From Candidatus Dormiibacterota bacterium (GTDB lineage: Bacteria; Chloroflexota; Dormibacteria; Aeolococcales; Aeolococcaceae), in the NCBI GenBank assembly GCA_003162415.1, contig PMOL01000004.1:330474-394473 (forward strand): 64,000 nt of DNA, given 5' to 3'. Position 1 is the first letter of the stretch. The number at the start of each line of letters is the position of its first letter. The translations under genes were made by a program, and so were the position numbers. Below the pieces are notes generated by a model. The model did no database searches and was not told where the DNA came from. It saw only the letters and a program-made list of their open reading frames with translations. This document shows, in pieces, positions 20,437-29,804 of the stretch.

Positions 20437-21630
20437 TCAGCCGGTGGCCGAGGTGCGCTCGCCTGAACCGAGCGCGTCACCGCGGCGAACGACCCACCAA
20501 TCGAGAGCGAGCCGCCATGCGGCGGGGATGCGCAGCGCCTGACCGGTGGCGCCAAAGGAGGTGGGCTCGATGAAGATGCAGAGATGTCGCTGGCCGCGAG
20601 TCGCGCTGTCGACGAGTGCTTCCACCCAGTCGTTCGAGCGGTTCGGCGTGATCACCACCATGCCGCCCCGGCCGCGCCAGCCGTCGCCATGTTTGCTGAT
20701 CGTCTCGGCGAGGCTGCGGACTCCATCGTCCGTTGCCAGCGCTAGGAAATCGAGCAGTCTGAGCCGCTGCACCTCGCCGCGTCCGGCGCCGAAGCTGGTT
20801 CCGTTCCGCGAGTTGGTCACGAGTCCGACCGCCTGGCCGCGGCGGATCGCGCCGTGCGCTACCGATGCGCACATCGCGATTGCGTACTCGAGCGACGATT
20901 CGATGCCCGAGCCGGCATGAAGGCCGCGCTGGAGGTCGAGGATGATCAGGAGGTCGGCACTCTGGCCGGTGTCGAAGGTGCGACTGATCAAGCGGCCGGT
21001 GCGTGCCGTCGAGGCCCAGTGAATGCGGCTCAGGCCATCGGTGGGCGCGTAGTCGCGGATGGTCGACACGTCAGGCGGCACATCCACCGGCTGACCACGA
21101 TGGGCTTCGGCGACGCCGTTGCCGCTCCACTGGGGAACGCTGTGCAGCAGCGCGTGAATGGCCGGGTAGACGATCACCTCGTTCTCTGGCGCCACACGGA
21201 TACGACGCGGAAACAGCCCGAAAGGATCCCCGAGGCGCGCCTCGAGGGGTCCGAAGCGATGCACGCCGCGGAGGTTGAACATGCCCCGCGCCGTCCAGGT
21301 GACCGATCCGCCCGCGGCCAGGGCAAACGCGCGCCCGGGCGCATACCCGGGGAGCTTGGTCCCGTCACGAACCTCGCAGTACGGCAGGCGAAGTCCGCTC
21401 TCGTTCTTGACCGTGAAGGTCTCCTCGAATGGCTCCCCCATCATGAATGACCCTCCCGGGGATTCCCTGATGACCCGGAGCTTGCGAGCGAGCAGGCGAG
21501 ACCAGATGTAGGCGACCACCAGGAGCAGGACGAGCACATAGGCCAGCGTGTAGGCGAGCCGCACGCCGGTGATCCCGGCGAAAAAGGCGAGCACCGCCAC
21601 GCAGGCGATCAGCGGGACGCGCGCGGTCAC
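20437..21630 (-). CDS. DUF58 protein (vWA-like), MoxR partner
   Basis: 397 residues. Two N-terminal membrane helices (about residues 5-45) are followed by a beta-rich extracytoplasmic or peripheral part and the DUF58 core: DVSTIRDYAPTDGLSRIHW near 185-205 is the family signature. A vWA-like Asp-containing segment (DLLIILDLQRG) follows. Known operon partner of MoxR ATPases; molecular role unsettled, probably substrate presentation. It is spaced 31 bases from the MoxR gene and four from the transglutaminase gene, so all three are one operon. Confidence 0.9.
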   Translation of the reverse strand: MTARVPLIACVAVLAFFAGITGVRLAYTLAYVLVLLLVVAYIWSRLLARKLRVIRESPGGSFMMGEPFEETFTVKNESGLRLPYCEVRDGTKLPGYAPGRAFALAAGGSVTWTARGMFNLRGVHRFGPLEARLGDPFGLFPRRIRVAPENEVIVYPAIHALLHSVPQWSGNGVAEAHRGQPVDVPPDVSTIRDYAPTDGLSRIHWASTARTGRLISRTFDTGQSADLLIILDLQRGLHAGSGIESSLEYAIAMCASVAHGAIRRGQAVGLVTNSRNGTSFGAGRGEVQRLRLLDFLALATDDGVRSLAETISKHGDGWRGRGGMVVITPNRSNDWVEALVDSATRGQRHLCIFIEPTSFGATGQALRIPAAWRLALDWWVVRRGDALGSGERTSATG

Positions 21631-21661
21631 GGGGCGCTCCGGGCGCTCGCCGCGGTGCCGG

Positions 21662-22618
21662 TCACGCCAGACGCCGGCCCGTCATCGGCACCGACTCCGT
21701 CGCCAGCACCTCCTCGAGCACCGCTGCGGCGGTCATGCCGCGCAACTCGGCGTTGGGGCGGAGCATGACCCGATGTTCGAGCACGTTGGCGGCAATCTCC
21801 TTGATGTCATCGGGCAGGACGAAGTCTCTGCCCGCCAGGGCGGCACGAGCCTGTCCCGCGTGGAGCAAGCCGAGCGTGCCGCGTGGCGACGAACCGAGCG
21901 AGACGTCGCGGTGGTCGCGGGTCCGCCGGACGATCCGCACGCAATAGTCCTTGAGAGTGGTGTCGCAGTAGATGCCCCGACACACCTCCTGGGCAGCCTT
22001 GATCTCGGTGGCATCGGTGACCGGCTCGAGTGAGCTGAGCGGGCTGCCCGACTGGAAGCGATCCAGCATCGCGACCTCCTCGTCAGCAGGCAGGTAGCCC
22101 AGTCGCAGCTTCAGAAGGAAGCGATCCACCTGCGCCTCGGGCAAGGGGAACGTTCCACCCAGCTCGATCGGGTTCTGGGTCGCCAGGACCATGAAGGGAT
22201 CGGGGAGTGGATGGCTGGTGCCGTCCACGGTCACCTGCCACTCCTCCATTGCCTCCAGCAGCGCCGATTGCGTTTTCGGCGTGGCTCGGTTGATCTCGTC
22301 CGCAAGCAGCACCTGGGCGAAAATCGGCCCTTTGCGGAACTCAAACGTTTGGGCCTGGGGGTTGTAGACGCTCACCCCGGTCACATCGCCGGGGAGCAGG
22401 TCTGGTGTGAATTGCACTCGCTCGAAGCTGCATCCACTGCTGCGAGCGAGCGCTTTGGCGAGGAGCGTCTTGCCGGTGCCGGGAACGTCCTCGATGAGAA
22501 GGTGACCGCGGCACAGAAGCCCCACGATGCAGAGTTCGATCTCTGCTTCCTTCCCTACGATGACTGTCCCGAGGCTCCCCTGCAGACGCCGTGCCATTGC
22601 CTGGACGTCGACGTTCAT
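21662..22618 (-). CDS. MoxR-family AAA+ ATPase
   Basis: 318 residues. Walker A EDVPGTGKTLLAKALA is near residues 41-56, Walker B LLADEINRA near 105-113, and sensor 1 is in VLATQNPIE near 145. These ATPases act as chaperones or activators for vWA-domain partners, here the adjacent DUF58 and transglutaminase proteins. ATG 22618 has GAGGATC about six bases upstream; GTG 22630 is an alternative. A -10 box TATACT lies at 22672-22677 and would give a 5' leader of about 45 bases, so unlike several neighbours this is not a leaderless gene. Confidence 0.92.
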   Translation of the reverse strand: MNVDVQAMARRLQGSLGTVIVGKEAEIELCIVGLLCRGHLLIEDVPGTGKTLLAKALARSSGCSFERVQFTPDLLPGDVTGVSVYNPQAQTFEFRKGPIFAQVLLADEINRATPKTQSALLEAMEEWQVTVDGTSHPLPDPFMVLATQNPIELGGTFPLPEAQVDRFLLKLRLGYLPADEEVAMLDRFQSGSPLSSLEPVTDATEIKAAQEVCRGIYCDTTLKDYCVRIVRRTRDHRDVSLGSSPRGTLGLLHAGQARAALAGRDFVLPDDIKEIAANVLEHRVMLRPNAELRGMTAAAVLEEVLATESVPMTGRRLA

Positions 22619-22671
22619 GGTGATCCTCACGCCTTCTCAACCGGGCTGGTGAGTCAGTTGACCTCGTCTGG

Positions 22672-22677
22672 AGTATA
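22672..22677 (-). promoter_or_regulatory. -10 box TATACT of the MoxR operon
   Basis: On the minus strand CGTATACTCCA, identical over 11 bases to the -10 region at 23632-23637. Start of transcription is expected near 22665. Confidence 0.6.
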
Positions 22678-22805
22678 CGTTCGGTCGATACGCTCTCAGC
22701 ATCACTCAACAGGATGACCCGCACGACCCCGCCAAACCGTTGTATAACTGCACCTTGAGATCCGAGCCCGGGTCTTCATACGCTGACGGTCTGGAGGAGG
22801 AGGAA

Positions 22806-23063
22806 TTGGCAGAGCGCGAGGAAGAGATCCTCACAACTGGAGAAGCGGCGGCACTCTGCGGTGTGTCGCGTTCGACGCTACGTCGCGCCGTCGCCCAGGG
22901 TCACTTGCGCGCCTGGCACACACCCGGAAAGCACCTTCGGTTCACGCGCGCCGCGTGCCTGGAGTTCGCCCAGTCGCTGGGCCGGGTCGATCTCATCGGC
23001 CAGTCCTACCGCGAGGCCCCCGCCTCGGGCCAGCCCGCGCCGGCAGGAGCCGTCGGGGTCTGA
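22806..23063 (+). CDS. BldC/excisionase-like small DNA-binding protein
   Basis: 85 residues. A MerR-like winged helix-turn-helix fills the centre: TTGEAAALCGVSRSTLRRAV, then HLRAWHTPGKHLRFTRAACLEF, the classic excisionase/BldC pattern. TTG 22806 was chosen because GGAGGAGGAA sits right before it; an upstream TTG at 22740 would add 22 acidic residues and lacks a site. The C-terminal ~20 residues are Pro/Ala-rich. No integrase is nearby, so a chromosomal regulator of the BldC kind is likelier than a phage excisionase. It is divergent from the MoxR operon, which it may control. Confidence 0.8.
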   Translation: MAEREEEILTTGEAAALCGVSRSTLRRAVAQGHLRAWHTPGKHLRFTRAACLEFAQSLGRVDLIGQSYREAPASGQPAPAGAVGV

Positions 23064-23108
23064 TCTTCTGAGCGTCGCGAAGCATTCGCGGCGCCCGATG
23101 CCTCGGTT

Positions 23109-23624
23109 CTATCGCTTTCCGGACAGCAGGCCGCCGACCGACCCGCCGAAGAGCGCGAGCAGATCACCGCTGAAGAGATTGCCAAGGTCCATGGGGCCGA
23201 GGTCGATGAGGTGGTGACTGTTGGTGCCGAGCGACGCGGCGATGATCGACGATTCCTGGAAGAACGTGTAGATCGCGCCGACGGCGATGAAGCCGATGGC
23301 AACGACGATGCCCTGGTAGAGGCCGAAGCGGCGGGCCAGTCGTGCCGCGAGCCAGCCTCCGAGGATCACCGCCAGGAGGGTCGAGACTCCGACCACGCCA
23401 CCGTCGATGTTGCCGTTGGACGTGGATCCGAAGGCCGCGTTGGTGGCGATGAGACCGACATTGCTGATCACCAGCAGGGCGACCTCGCCGACCGCGAGAC
23501 CGATCAGGCAGTGCCGCCAGGAAATCGTGTGACCGGAGGACGCCGCAATCGGAGCGACCGTCTGCCTCGACCCCGTGCTCGCTGAGGTCTGACGACGCTT
23601 GGGAGACCGGGTGTCCGTGGCCAT
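23109..23624 (-). CDS. Membrane protein of unknown function
   Basis: 171 residues. A hydrophilic, Ser/Arg-rich N-terminus (~30 residues) is followed by three to four hydrophobic segments (CLIGLAVGEVALLVISNVGL; VSTLLAVILGGWLAARLARR; GIVVAIGFIAVGAIYTFF) and a Gly-rich end (GGSVGGLLSGKR). No family recognised. ATG 23624 follows a strong -10 box by seven bases with no ribosome binding site. Divergent from the large membrane protein gene at 23703. Confidence 0.65.
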   Translation of the reverse strand: MATDTRSPKRRQTSASTGSRQTVAPIAASSGHTISWRHCLIGLAVGEVALLVISNVGLIATNAAFGSTSNGNIDGGVVGVSTLLAVILGGWLAARLARRFGLYQGIVVAIGFIAVGAIYTFFQESSIIAASLGTNSHHLIDLGPMDLGNLFSGDLLALFGGSVGGLLSGKR

Positions 23625-23631
23625 CGCGTGG

Positions 23632-23637
23632 AGTATA
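23632..23637 (-). promoter_or_regulatory. -10 box TATACT, leaderless promoter
   Basis: Consensus-like TATACT ends seven bases before ATG 23624. The 11-base context CGTATACTCCA is shared with the MoxR promoter. Confidence 0.7.
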
Positions 23638-23688
23638 CGAATCTGTCGCCAGCCGGCCGCGAACCGTTTCCGCGGCCGGCTGGGCACC

Positions 23689-23694
23689 TACGCT
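23689..23694 (+). promoter_or_regulatory. -10 box TACGCT, leaderless promoter
   Basis: TACGCT ends eight bases before ATG 23703; no ribosome binding site. Confidence 0.55.
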
Positions 23695-23702
23695 GCGCTC
23701 GC

Positions 23703-25310
23703 ATGGCAACCCTGATCCGCGCCGCTGAACCGGCCTCGGCGCCGGAGACGCCCGACGCGCACGGCCGCGTCATCGCCTGGCTTTCGGACCCGCGCCGCGC
23801 GCTGCTGGCCGCAGTGCTCGTCCTCACCGGCGCCGTCGGTCTCGACGCGCTGAGCGACCCGGATGTCTGGTGGCACATCCGCCTCGGCGATTGGATCATC
23901 GCCCACCACCAGATCCCTGCTGGCGAGCTCTTCGCTTTCACCGCCTTCGGCAATCCGCTGGTCGCCCACGAATGGTTGTCGGAGACGATCTTCGCCGCGC
24001 TCGCCGCGATCGGCGGCCTGTTCCTGGTGACCGTGCTGATGGGACTGGTCGCGTGGAGCGCCATGCTCGCAACCGTGCTGCGCGGCAGCATCCGCGGCGC
24101 CGGGCCCATCGTTCTCGCGGTGGGACTGGCGCTCGGCGCGCGTGCGGCCGAGCCCGTCCTCGGGACACGGCCGCAGGTGTTCACGTTCGCACTCATCTGC
24201 TGGGCGCTCTGGATCGCCGAGTCGTACCTGCGCTCCGGTGGCAGGCGCCTCTGGTTGCTGCCTCCGCTCTTCCTCCTCTGGGCGAACCTGCATGCAGGTT
24301 TCATCGCAGGCATCGGCTTCCTGGTGATCGTCGTGGTCGTGGAGGCGATCAAGCACCGATGGGCGCTCGGCGCCGTCGCACCCGCGCGGCGGGTCAAGGG
24401 CCTGGCGGTCGCGGTTGGCGCATCGGTGCTCGCCGCCTGCGTGAACCCGTACGGGCCGTCGCTGTTCGTGTTCGCCGCGACCACCGGGGCCACCGAGCGG
24501 CAGAAGGGCATCATCGAGTGGCAGTCGCCGAATTTCGCGGATCCGACGATGTGGATACTCCTGGCGCTGCTGCTCTCCTTCGCGGCGCTCACCGTGACGG
24601 TGCTCGCACGGCCCGCACTGCGGCGTCATTTCGAACTTCGCGATTTCGCGCTTGCGACCGTGGGCGCAGTGCTCGCGCTGACGTCGGTGCGCAACACCGC
24701 CATCTGCGTCGCGGTCATGGTGCCACCGTGGATGGCGATGGCCGCAGGTGTTGTGGAGTCGGTCAGTGCACGGCGCGCACGGCCCCGTACCGCCGCACGA
24801 TCGGGCCCGCAGCCGCGGATCATTGGGATCGCGCTCCTCACCGTCGGCGTCCTCGGACTCGGGGTTGTCGGCACGCGGGTCGCGCAGAGCGCGTCACCCC
24901 AGGGCATCGCGGTCGCCTATCCGTCCTGCGCGACCGCGCTGCTCGCGCGCAGCCCGACGACGCAGCGCGTCTTCACCGCCTATGGCGCCGGGGGATACGT
25001 CATCTATCGCCTCTGGCCGCACGCATCCGTGTACGAATACGGTGAGTCGATCTCGCTCGGGACATCGGTCTTTGCCGGCTACCAGCGCATCGCCGCCGGT
25101 GCCGTGACCACTCCGAACGCGCTGCAACTCCTCGACTCGAGCGACACGACCGCGGTGCTGTACAGCGCGGGCCCGTTGACCGACGAGCTGGCCGGGTCAC
25201 CGGAGTGGACGGAGATCATCGACAACCGAGACCACGGCATGCTCCTGTTCCTCCGCGGCAACGCGTCATGGGCGGATGGCGGGTCGTGCGCGGGCCCTGC
25301 CGGCAGCTGA
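23703..25310 (+). CDS. Polytopic membrane protein, GT-C glycosyltransferase-like
   Basis: 535 residues, about ten membrane helices, then a C-terminal ~130-residue extracytoplasmic domain. The first loop carries DPDVWWHIRLGDWIIAHHQI and HEWLSETIF, a pattern seen in large bacterial membrane proteins resembling GT-C glycosyltransferases (acidic residues in the first external loop). The acceptor and donor cannot be told. The C-terminal part (TAYGAGGYVIYRLWPHASVY) is conserved-looking and soluble. ATG 23703 follows a leaderless-type -10 box. coaE follows 40 bases later with its own -10 box. Confidence 0.7.
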   Translation: MATLIRAAEPASAPETPDAHGRVIAWLSDPRRALLAAVLVLTGAVGLDALSDPDVWWHIRLGDWIIAHHQIPAGELFAFTAFGNPLVAHEWLSETIFAALAAIGGLFLVTVLMGLVAWSAMLATVLRGSIRGAGPIVLAVGLALGARAAEPVLGTRPQVFTFALICWALWIAESYLRSGGRRLWLLPPLFLLWANLHAGFIAGIGFLVIVVVVEAIKHRWALGAVAPARRVKGLAVAVGASVLAACVNPYGPSLFVFAATTGATERQKGIIEWQSPNFADPTMWILLALLLSFAALTVTVLARPALRRHFELRDFALATVGAVLALTSVRNTAICVAVMVPPWMAMAAGVVESVSARRARPRTAARSGPQPRIIGIALLTVGVLGLGVVGTRVAQSASPQGIAVAYPSCATALLARSPTTQRVFTAYGAGGYVIYRLWPHASVYEYGESISLGTSVFAGYQRIAAGAVTTPNALQLLDSSDTTAVLYSAGPLTDELAGSPEWTEIIDNRDHGMLLFLRGNASWADGGSCAGPAGS

Positions 25311-25336
25311 CCGCCCGTTCGGAGCGGGCGCTGGGG

Positions 25337-25342
25337 TACCGT
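25337..25342 (+). promoter_or_regulatory. -10 box TACCGT, leaderless promoter of coaE
   Basis: TACCGT ends eight bases before ATG 25351; no ribosome binding site. Confidence 0.55.
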
Positions 25343-25350
25343 CCGGGACG

Positions 25351-25944
25351 ATGCGACTGATCGGCGTCACCGGGGGAATCGCGACCGGCAAGAGCACGGT
25401 TGATCGCATGCTCGAGGCACACGGCGCGGCGGTCATCGACGCCGACCAGCTTGCGCGCGAGGTCGTCCGCCGCGGTGAGCCGGCATTGCACGAGGTCGCC
25501 GCGCGCTTCGGACCAGACGTGATCCAGCCCGACGGCACCCTTGACCGCGAACGTCTCGGCAAGATCGTCTTTGCCGATCCCGAGGCGCGCCGCGACCTCG
25601 ATCAGATCACGCACCCTCGGATCGCCGAGCTCACCCGCGATCGCATCGCGGCTGCACTCGCGAGCCCGGCGCCCCTGGTCGCAGTCGACATCCCGCTGCT
25701 CTTCGAGAATGCGCGCGATTCGATGTTCGAGGGAGTGCTGCTCGTGTACGCGCCGCGCGAGGTTCAAGTCCGGCGGCTGCGCGAGCGAAACGGACTCGAC
25801 GAGGCGGCCGCGCTGCAGCGGCTCGCCGCGCAGCTGCCGATCGACGAGAAACGCGATCGCGCAACCTGGATCATCGACAACACCCACGGGCTCGACGCGA
25901 CGGCACGCGCCGTCGATGACTGGTGGGAGACCGCAGTCAGGTAG
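25351..25944 (+). CDS. coaE: Dephospho-CoA kinase
   Basis: 197 residues. It phosphorylates the 3'-OH of dephospho-CoA, the last step of coenzyme A synthesis. P-loop GGIATGKSTV is near residues 8-17, then DADQLAREVVRRG (family signature), QITHPRI and VDIPLLFEN, the CoA-binding block with the conserved acidic and hydrophobic pattern. Length is typical. The 3' end overlaps the convergent TetR gene by eight bases. Its neighbours do not suggest an operon. Confidence 0.95.
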   Translation: MRLIGVTGGIATGKSTVDRMLEAHGAAVIDADQLAREVVRRGEPALHEVAARFGPDVIQPDGTLDRERLGKIVFADPEARRDLDQITHPRIAELTRDRIAAALASPAPLVAVDIPLLFENARDSMFEGVLLVYAPREVQVRRLRERNGLDEAAALQRLAAQLPIDEKRDRATWIIDNTHGLDATARAVDDWWETAVR

Positions 25945-26586
25945 GTGAGCGCGGCGCGAGCCCGTCGAGGAGCACCTCGAGCATCTGCGTTTCGTCACCC
26001 GCGAATGCCGGCTGCTCGTCACGGCGCAGCGTCCCCATGACATAGCCGGTGAGCAGCATCTCGGCGGCACCGAAGACCACGTAGCTGGCCAGCTGCGGAT
26101 CGACGCTGCTCGCGACCTCACCGCGGTCCCGGGCCTTCCGGATGATCTGTTCAATGGCTTCGAAGGCCACCATCACGGTGCCGATGTCGTGCGATTCGAG
26201 GAACTCATACGATCGCGTGACCTCGTTGATCATCACGGTCATCAGATCCGGCTCGCGCCGGTAGACCTCGACCCAGAAGTGCACGAGCCTGCGCATCTGC
26301 TCGCGAAACCCGACGTCCATGTCGCCGACCTCGTGCAGGTACGTGACGTACTGCGCCCAGCGCTCGGTGAAGATCGCGGCGAGGATGTCCTCCTTGTTGT
26401 GAAAGTAGTGGTAGACGAGCCCGTAGGCGATCCCGGCCTGCTCGGCGATATCGGCGACCTTCGCGCCGTGAAACCCGGAGCGCGCAAAGACCTCGGTGGC
26501 AGCGGCGATGATGCGTTCACGGGTCTGCGCGCTGCGGGTGGTGCGCGGAGCGTGCCGCGGGGTCTGCGTCGCCTCTCCGGCCTGGC

Positions 26587-26590
<4 letters not shown>
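25937..26590 (-). CDS. TetR-family transcriptional regulator
   Basis: 217 residues. The N-terminal HTH reads RERIIAAATEVFARSGFHG, then VADIAEQAGIAYGLVYHYF, then HNKEDILAAIF. The C-terminal part resembles FadR/AcrR-type TetR_C, commonly fatty-acyl-CoA responsive. Its ATG overlaps the stop of the racemase-like gene upstream by four bases, so the two are cotranscribed and the regulator probably controls that operon in response to an acyl-CoA (inference). No palindromic operator is obvious near 27757-27873. Confidence 0.88.
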
Positions 26591-27756
<1,166 letters not shown>

Positions 27757-27765
27757 GGTCGCGCG

Positions 27766-27771
27766 AGTGTA
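27766..27771 (-). promoter_or_regulatory. -10 box TACACT, near-leaderless promoter
   Basis: TACACT ends nine bases before ATG 27756 on the minus strand; no ribosome binding site. Confidence 0.5.
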
Positions 27772-27873
27772 GCAATCACTCGACGCCCTCGATTCGCACA
27801 ACCGCTGTGTTAGATTCGCGCACAGGGTTGACGTGATGAGCACCGTGAACGTCCTGCTGAGTGAGGCTCGCTG

Positions 27874-28401
27874 ATGGACGAGCTGGTCATCAAGGTGCCC
27901 GCGCCATTCAGTGGCATCGAGGATCTTGGATTCTCCGCACGCTACCCGGCGCAGGAGCGCAGCGAGCCGCTCCGCGACATCCCGCTCTTCGTTGAAGGAC
28001 CTGCCGGCCCGATGCAACTGCTGGTCGAGCGACTCGTGCTCTTCAGCGACAAGGATCGGATCGTCGGCTCGACGGCCGACGACGACCAGTACGCGTGGAC
28101 CGCACCGGTGCAGCTCACCGATCAAGTCTGCGTCCTTGCCTTCCAGGACCGGAGCATGCGCAGCGGTGAAGCCGTCCTCGAGTCCGCGGAGACCGCGCAG
28201 GCGGTCCGCGGCTACATCTGGAACCTGGTGCGCCCCATGGCCTTCACCTTTCTTCGGGATTGCGTCCGCATCGGTGGACTGCGCCTCTCGGAGAGCATCG
28301 CAGTGGTGATCGAGACCGGGCATCCGCCGTCGGTGGACATCGAGATGCAGCGCTCGTCGATCACCCCAGTGAACGGCAACAGGCTGCTCTTCGCCCTCTG
28401 A
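27874..28401 (+). CDS. Unknown protein
   Basis: 175 residues; not recognised. A soluble alpha/beta protein with an acidic N-terminal half (YPAQERSEPLRDIPLFVEGP) and a helix-rich C-terminus; no signal peptide. A 12-codon ORF (27836-27874, MSTVNVLLSEAR) ends in TGATG overlapping this ATG, and GTGAGG inside it can serve as ribosome binding site, so either a leader peptide or chance. The 117-base upstream gap contains TTAGAT as a weak -10. It converges on the PT-rich gene. Confidence 0.6.
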   Translation: MDELVIKVPAPFSGIEDLGFSARYPAQERSEPLRDIPLFVEGPAGPMQLLVERLVLFSDKDRIVGSTADDDQYAWTAPVQLTDQVCVLAFQDRSMRSGEAVLESAETAQAVRGYIWNLVRPMAFTFLRDCVRIGGLRLSESIAVVIETGHPPSVDIEMQRSSITPVNGNRLLFAL

Positions 28402-28413
28402 GGCCGGTGACGC

Positions 28414-28887
28414 TCAGCCCGACGACGTTGTCGGTGTCGGGGTCGCGGTGGGCAGTGGCGTGGAGTTCGGCGGGGTGGTCGGGACCGGCGTCGGGGTAGG
28501 TGTCGGCGCTGGCGTCGGGGTCGCGCCGACGGCGGTCGGACTCGTCTTGGGCGTCGGCGTCGGGGAAGCACTCGGTGGGAGTGGCGGCGTCGGGCAGCCC
28601 TGCAGCTCCGGGTTGAACGGGGTCGGGCTCGCGATCGGGGTGGGGACCGGGGTCGGCGTCGGGGTCGCCGTGGGGGTTGCCTTTCCACTTGTGGTTGGCT
28701 TCGGCGTCGCGGTCGGCGCCGGCGTCGGCGTGACCACGTACGGGGTGTACGTCGGGCAGGGCGCTGCTGACGGGATGGGCGTGCCGTGAGCGGCGGAGAC
28801 TCCCAGGGAAATCGCCACGGCGACGGCGCCGACCAGGATGGTCACGACGAAGGTGACCGCGCCCCACTCACGGCGAAGTGCGTTCAA
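28414..28887 (-). CDS. Thr/Pro-repeat protein with one N-terminal membrane helix
   Basis: 157 residues. One membrane helix near the N-terminus (VTFVVTILVGAVAVAISLGV) is followed by ~120 residues of TPTPTP/PTAT-type repeats interrupted by short Cys-containing segments (PCPTYTPYV; QGCPTPPLPP). It is probably a cell-surface spacer anchored as a type II membrane protein. TTG 28887 overlaps the galU stop, giving translational coupling; a longer frame into galU is not credible. Similar in style, not in order of parts, to the protein at 4159-4878. Confidence 0.65.
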   Translation of the reverse strand: MNALRREWGAVTFVVTILVGAVAVAISLGVSAAHGTPIPSAAPCPTYTPYVVTPTPAPTATPKPTTSGKATPTATPTPTPVPTPIASPTPFNPELQGCPTPPLPPSASPTPTPKTSPTAVGATPTPAPTPTPTPVPTTPPNSTPLPTATPTPTTSSG

Positions 28888-29747
28888 GCGCCACCGGTGG
28901 CGTCGATGCTCGCGAAGGCGCTCTGGAACTCGGGGTGCCCGCGTGCAAGCCGCACATTCGTCGCCAGCCATCCGGCCGGCGTTCCGACATCGAGGAGCTC
29001 GCCTTCGAACTCCACGCCCCATACCTCGTCGGTCGCGAGCAGCCGGCCGATCGCGTCGGTGAGCTGGATCTCGCCGAGGGCGCCGGGCGCTGTCTCTCGC
29101 AGCGCGGGAAAGATCGCCGGGGTCAGCACGTACCTGCCCATCACGGCGAGGTCGCTCTTGGCCTCCGCGGCCGGCGGCTTCTCGACAAGACCACTCACCC
29201 GGTGCAGCTTGCCACGCGACTCGGCGATCTCGGCACACCCGTACCTGGAGATCTGGTCGCTGGGCACACGCATCAAGGCAAGGATGGGCGTCCCGAGGCG
29301 CTCATGCGCATCCCACAGCTGGCGGAGCACCGGCGGCTCGGCGAGCGAGAGGTCGTCGGGAAGCATGCAGAGGAAGGTCCTGTCCCCAACCGCGCCGGCA
29401 GCGCAGAGCACTGCGTCGCCGAGGCCGCGCGGTGACGCCTGACGGGCGACGGTGACCCGGCAGAGGTTCCCGGCCCGGCGCACCGCCTCGAGCTCAGCGG
29501 TCTTGCCGCGCTCCTCGAGCAGGCGCTCCAGCGGGGGATCGGGGCGCAGATGCGCCGCCAGCGCCTCCTTGCCCTCGGCGAGGACCAGGACGATCTCGTC
29601 GGCCCCCGATGCCACGGCCTCCTCGGCCGCCCACTGGATCACCGGGCGATCGAGAACCGGGAGCAGCTCCTTGGGAAGCTCCTTGGTGGCAGGGAGAAAG
29701 CGCGTCCCCAGGCCCGCGGCCGGGATCACGCATGGTCGCGAGTCCAC
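28884..29747 (-). CDS. galU: UTP-glucose-1-phosphate uridylyltransferase
   Basis: 287 residues. It makes UDP-glucose from UTP and glucose-1-phosphate for envelope polysaccharides. Nucleotidyltransferase signature VIPAAGLGTRFLPATKELPK at the N-terminus with the catalytic Arg and Lys, PKELLPVLDRPVIQW, LPDDLSLAEPPVL near the UTP site, and GLVEKPPAAEA with its conserved Lys. Length fits. GTG 29747 follows GACAAT by eight bases, again a leaderless-like arrangement. Coupled to the PT-rich surface gene downstream. Confidence 0.94.
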   Translation of the reverse strand: MDSRPCVIPAAGLGTRFLPATKELPKELLPVLDRPVIQWAAEEAVASGADEIVLVLAEGKEALAAHLRPDPPLERLLEERGKTAELEAVRRAGNLCRVTVARQASPRGLGDAVLCAAGAVGDRTFLCMLPDDLSLAEPPVLRQLWDAHERLGTPILALMRVPSDQISRYGCAEIAESRGKLHRVSGLVEKPPAAEAKSDLAVMGRYVLTPAIFPALRETAPGALGEIQLTDAIGRLLATDEVWGVEFEGELLDVGTPAGWLATNVRLARGHPEFQSAFASIDATGGA

Positions 29748-29790
29748 GGCGGCGCATTGTCGCCCGTCGGGACGCAGGCGTGCTCCCCGT

Positions 29791-29796
29791 TACCCT
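29791..29796 (+). promoter_or_regulatory. -10 box TACCCT, leaderless promoter of argS
   Basis: TACCCT ends eight bases before ATG 29805; no ribosome binding site. Confidence 0.5.
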
Positions 29797-29804
29797 TGCG
29801 CGAT

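Noticed and set aside
22806-23063. Phage excisionase as a sign of a prophage
   Set aside because: No integrase, att repeat or phage gene nearby. BldC-like chromosomal regulators have the same fold.
28888-29238. Longer form of the PT-rich protein reaching into galU
   Set aside because: It would read galU out of frame. The TTG overlapping the galU stop gives a proper membrane helix start.
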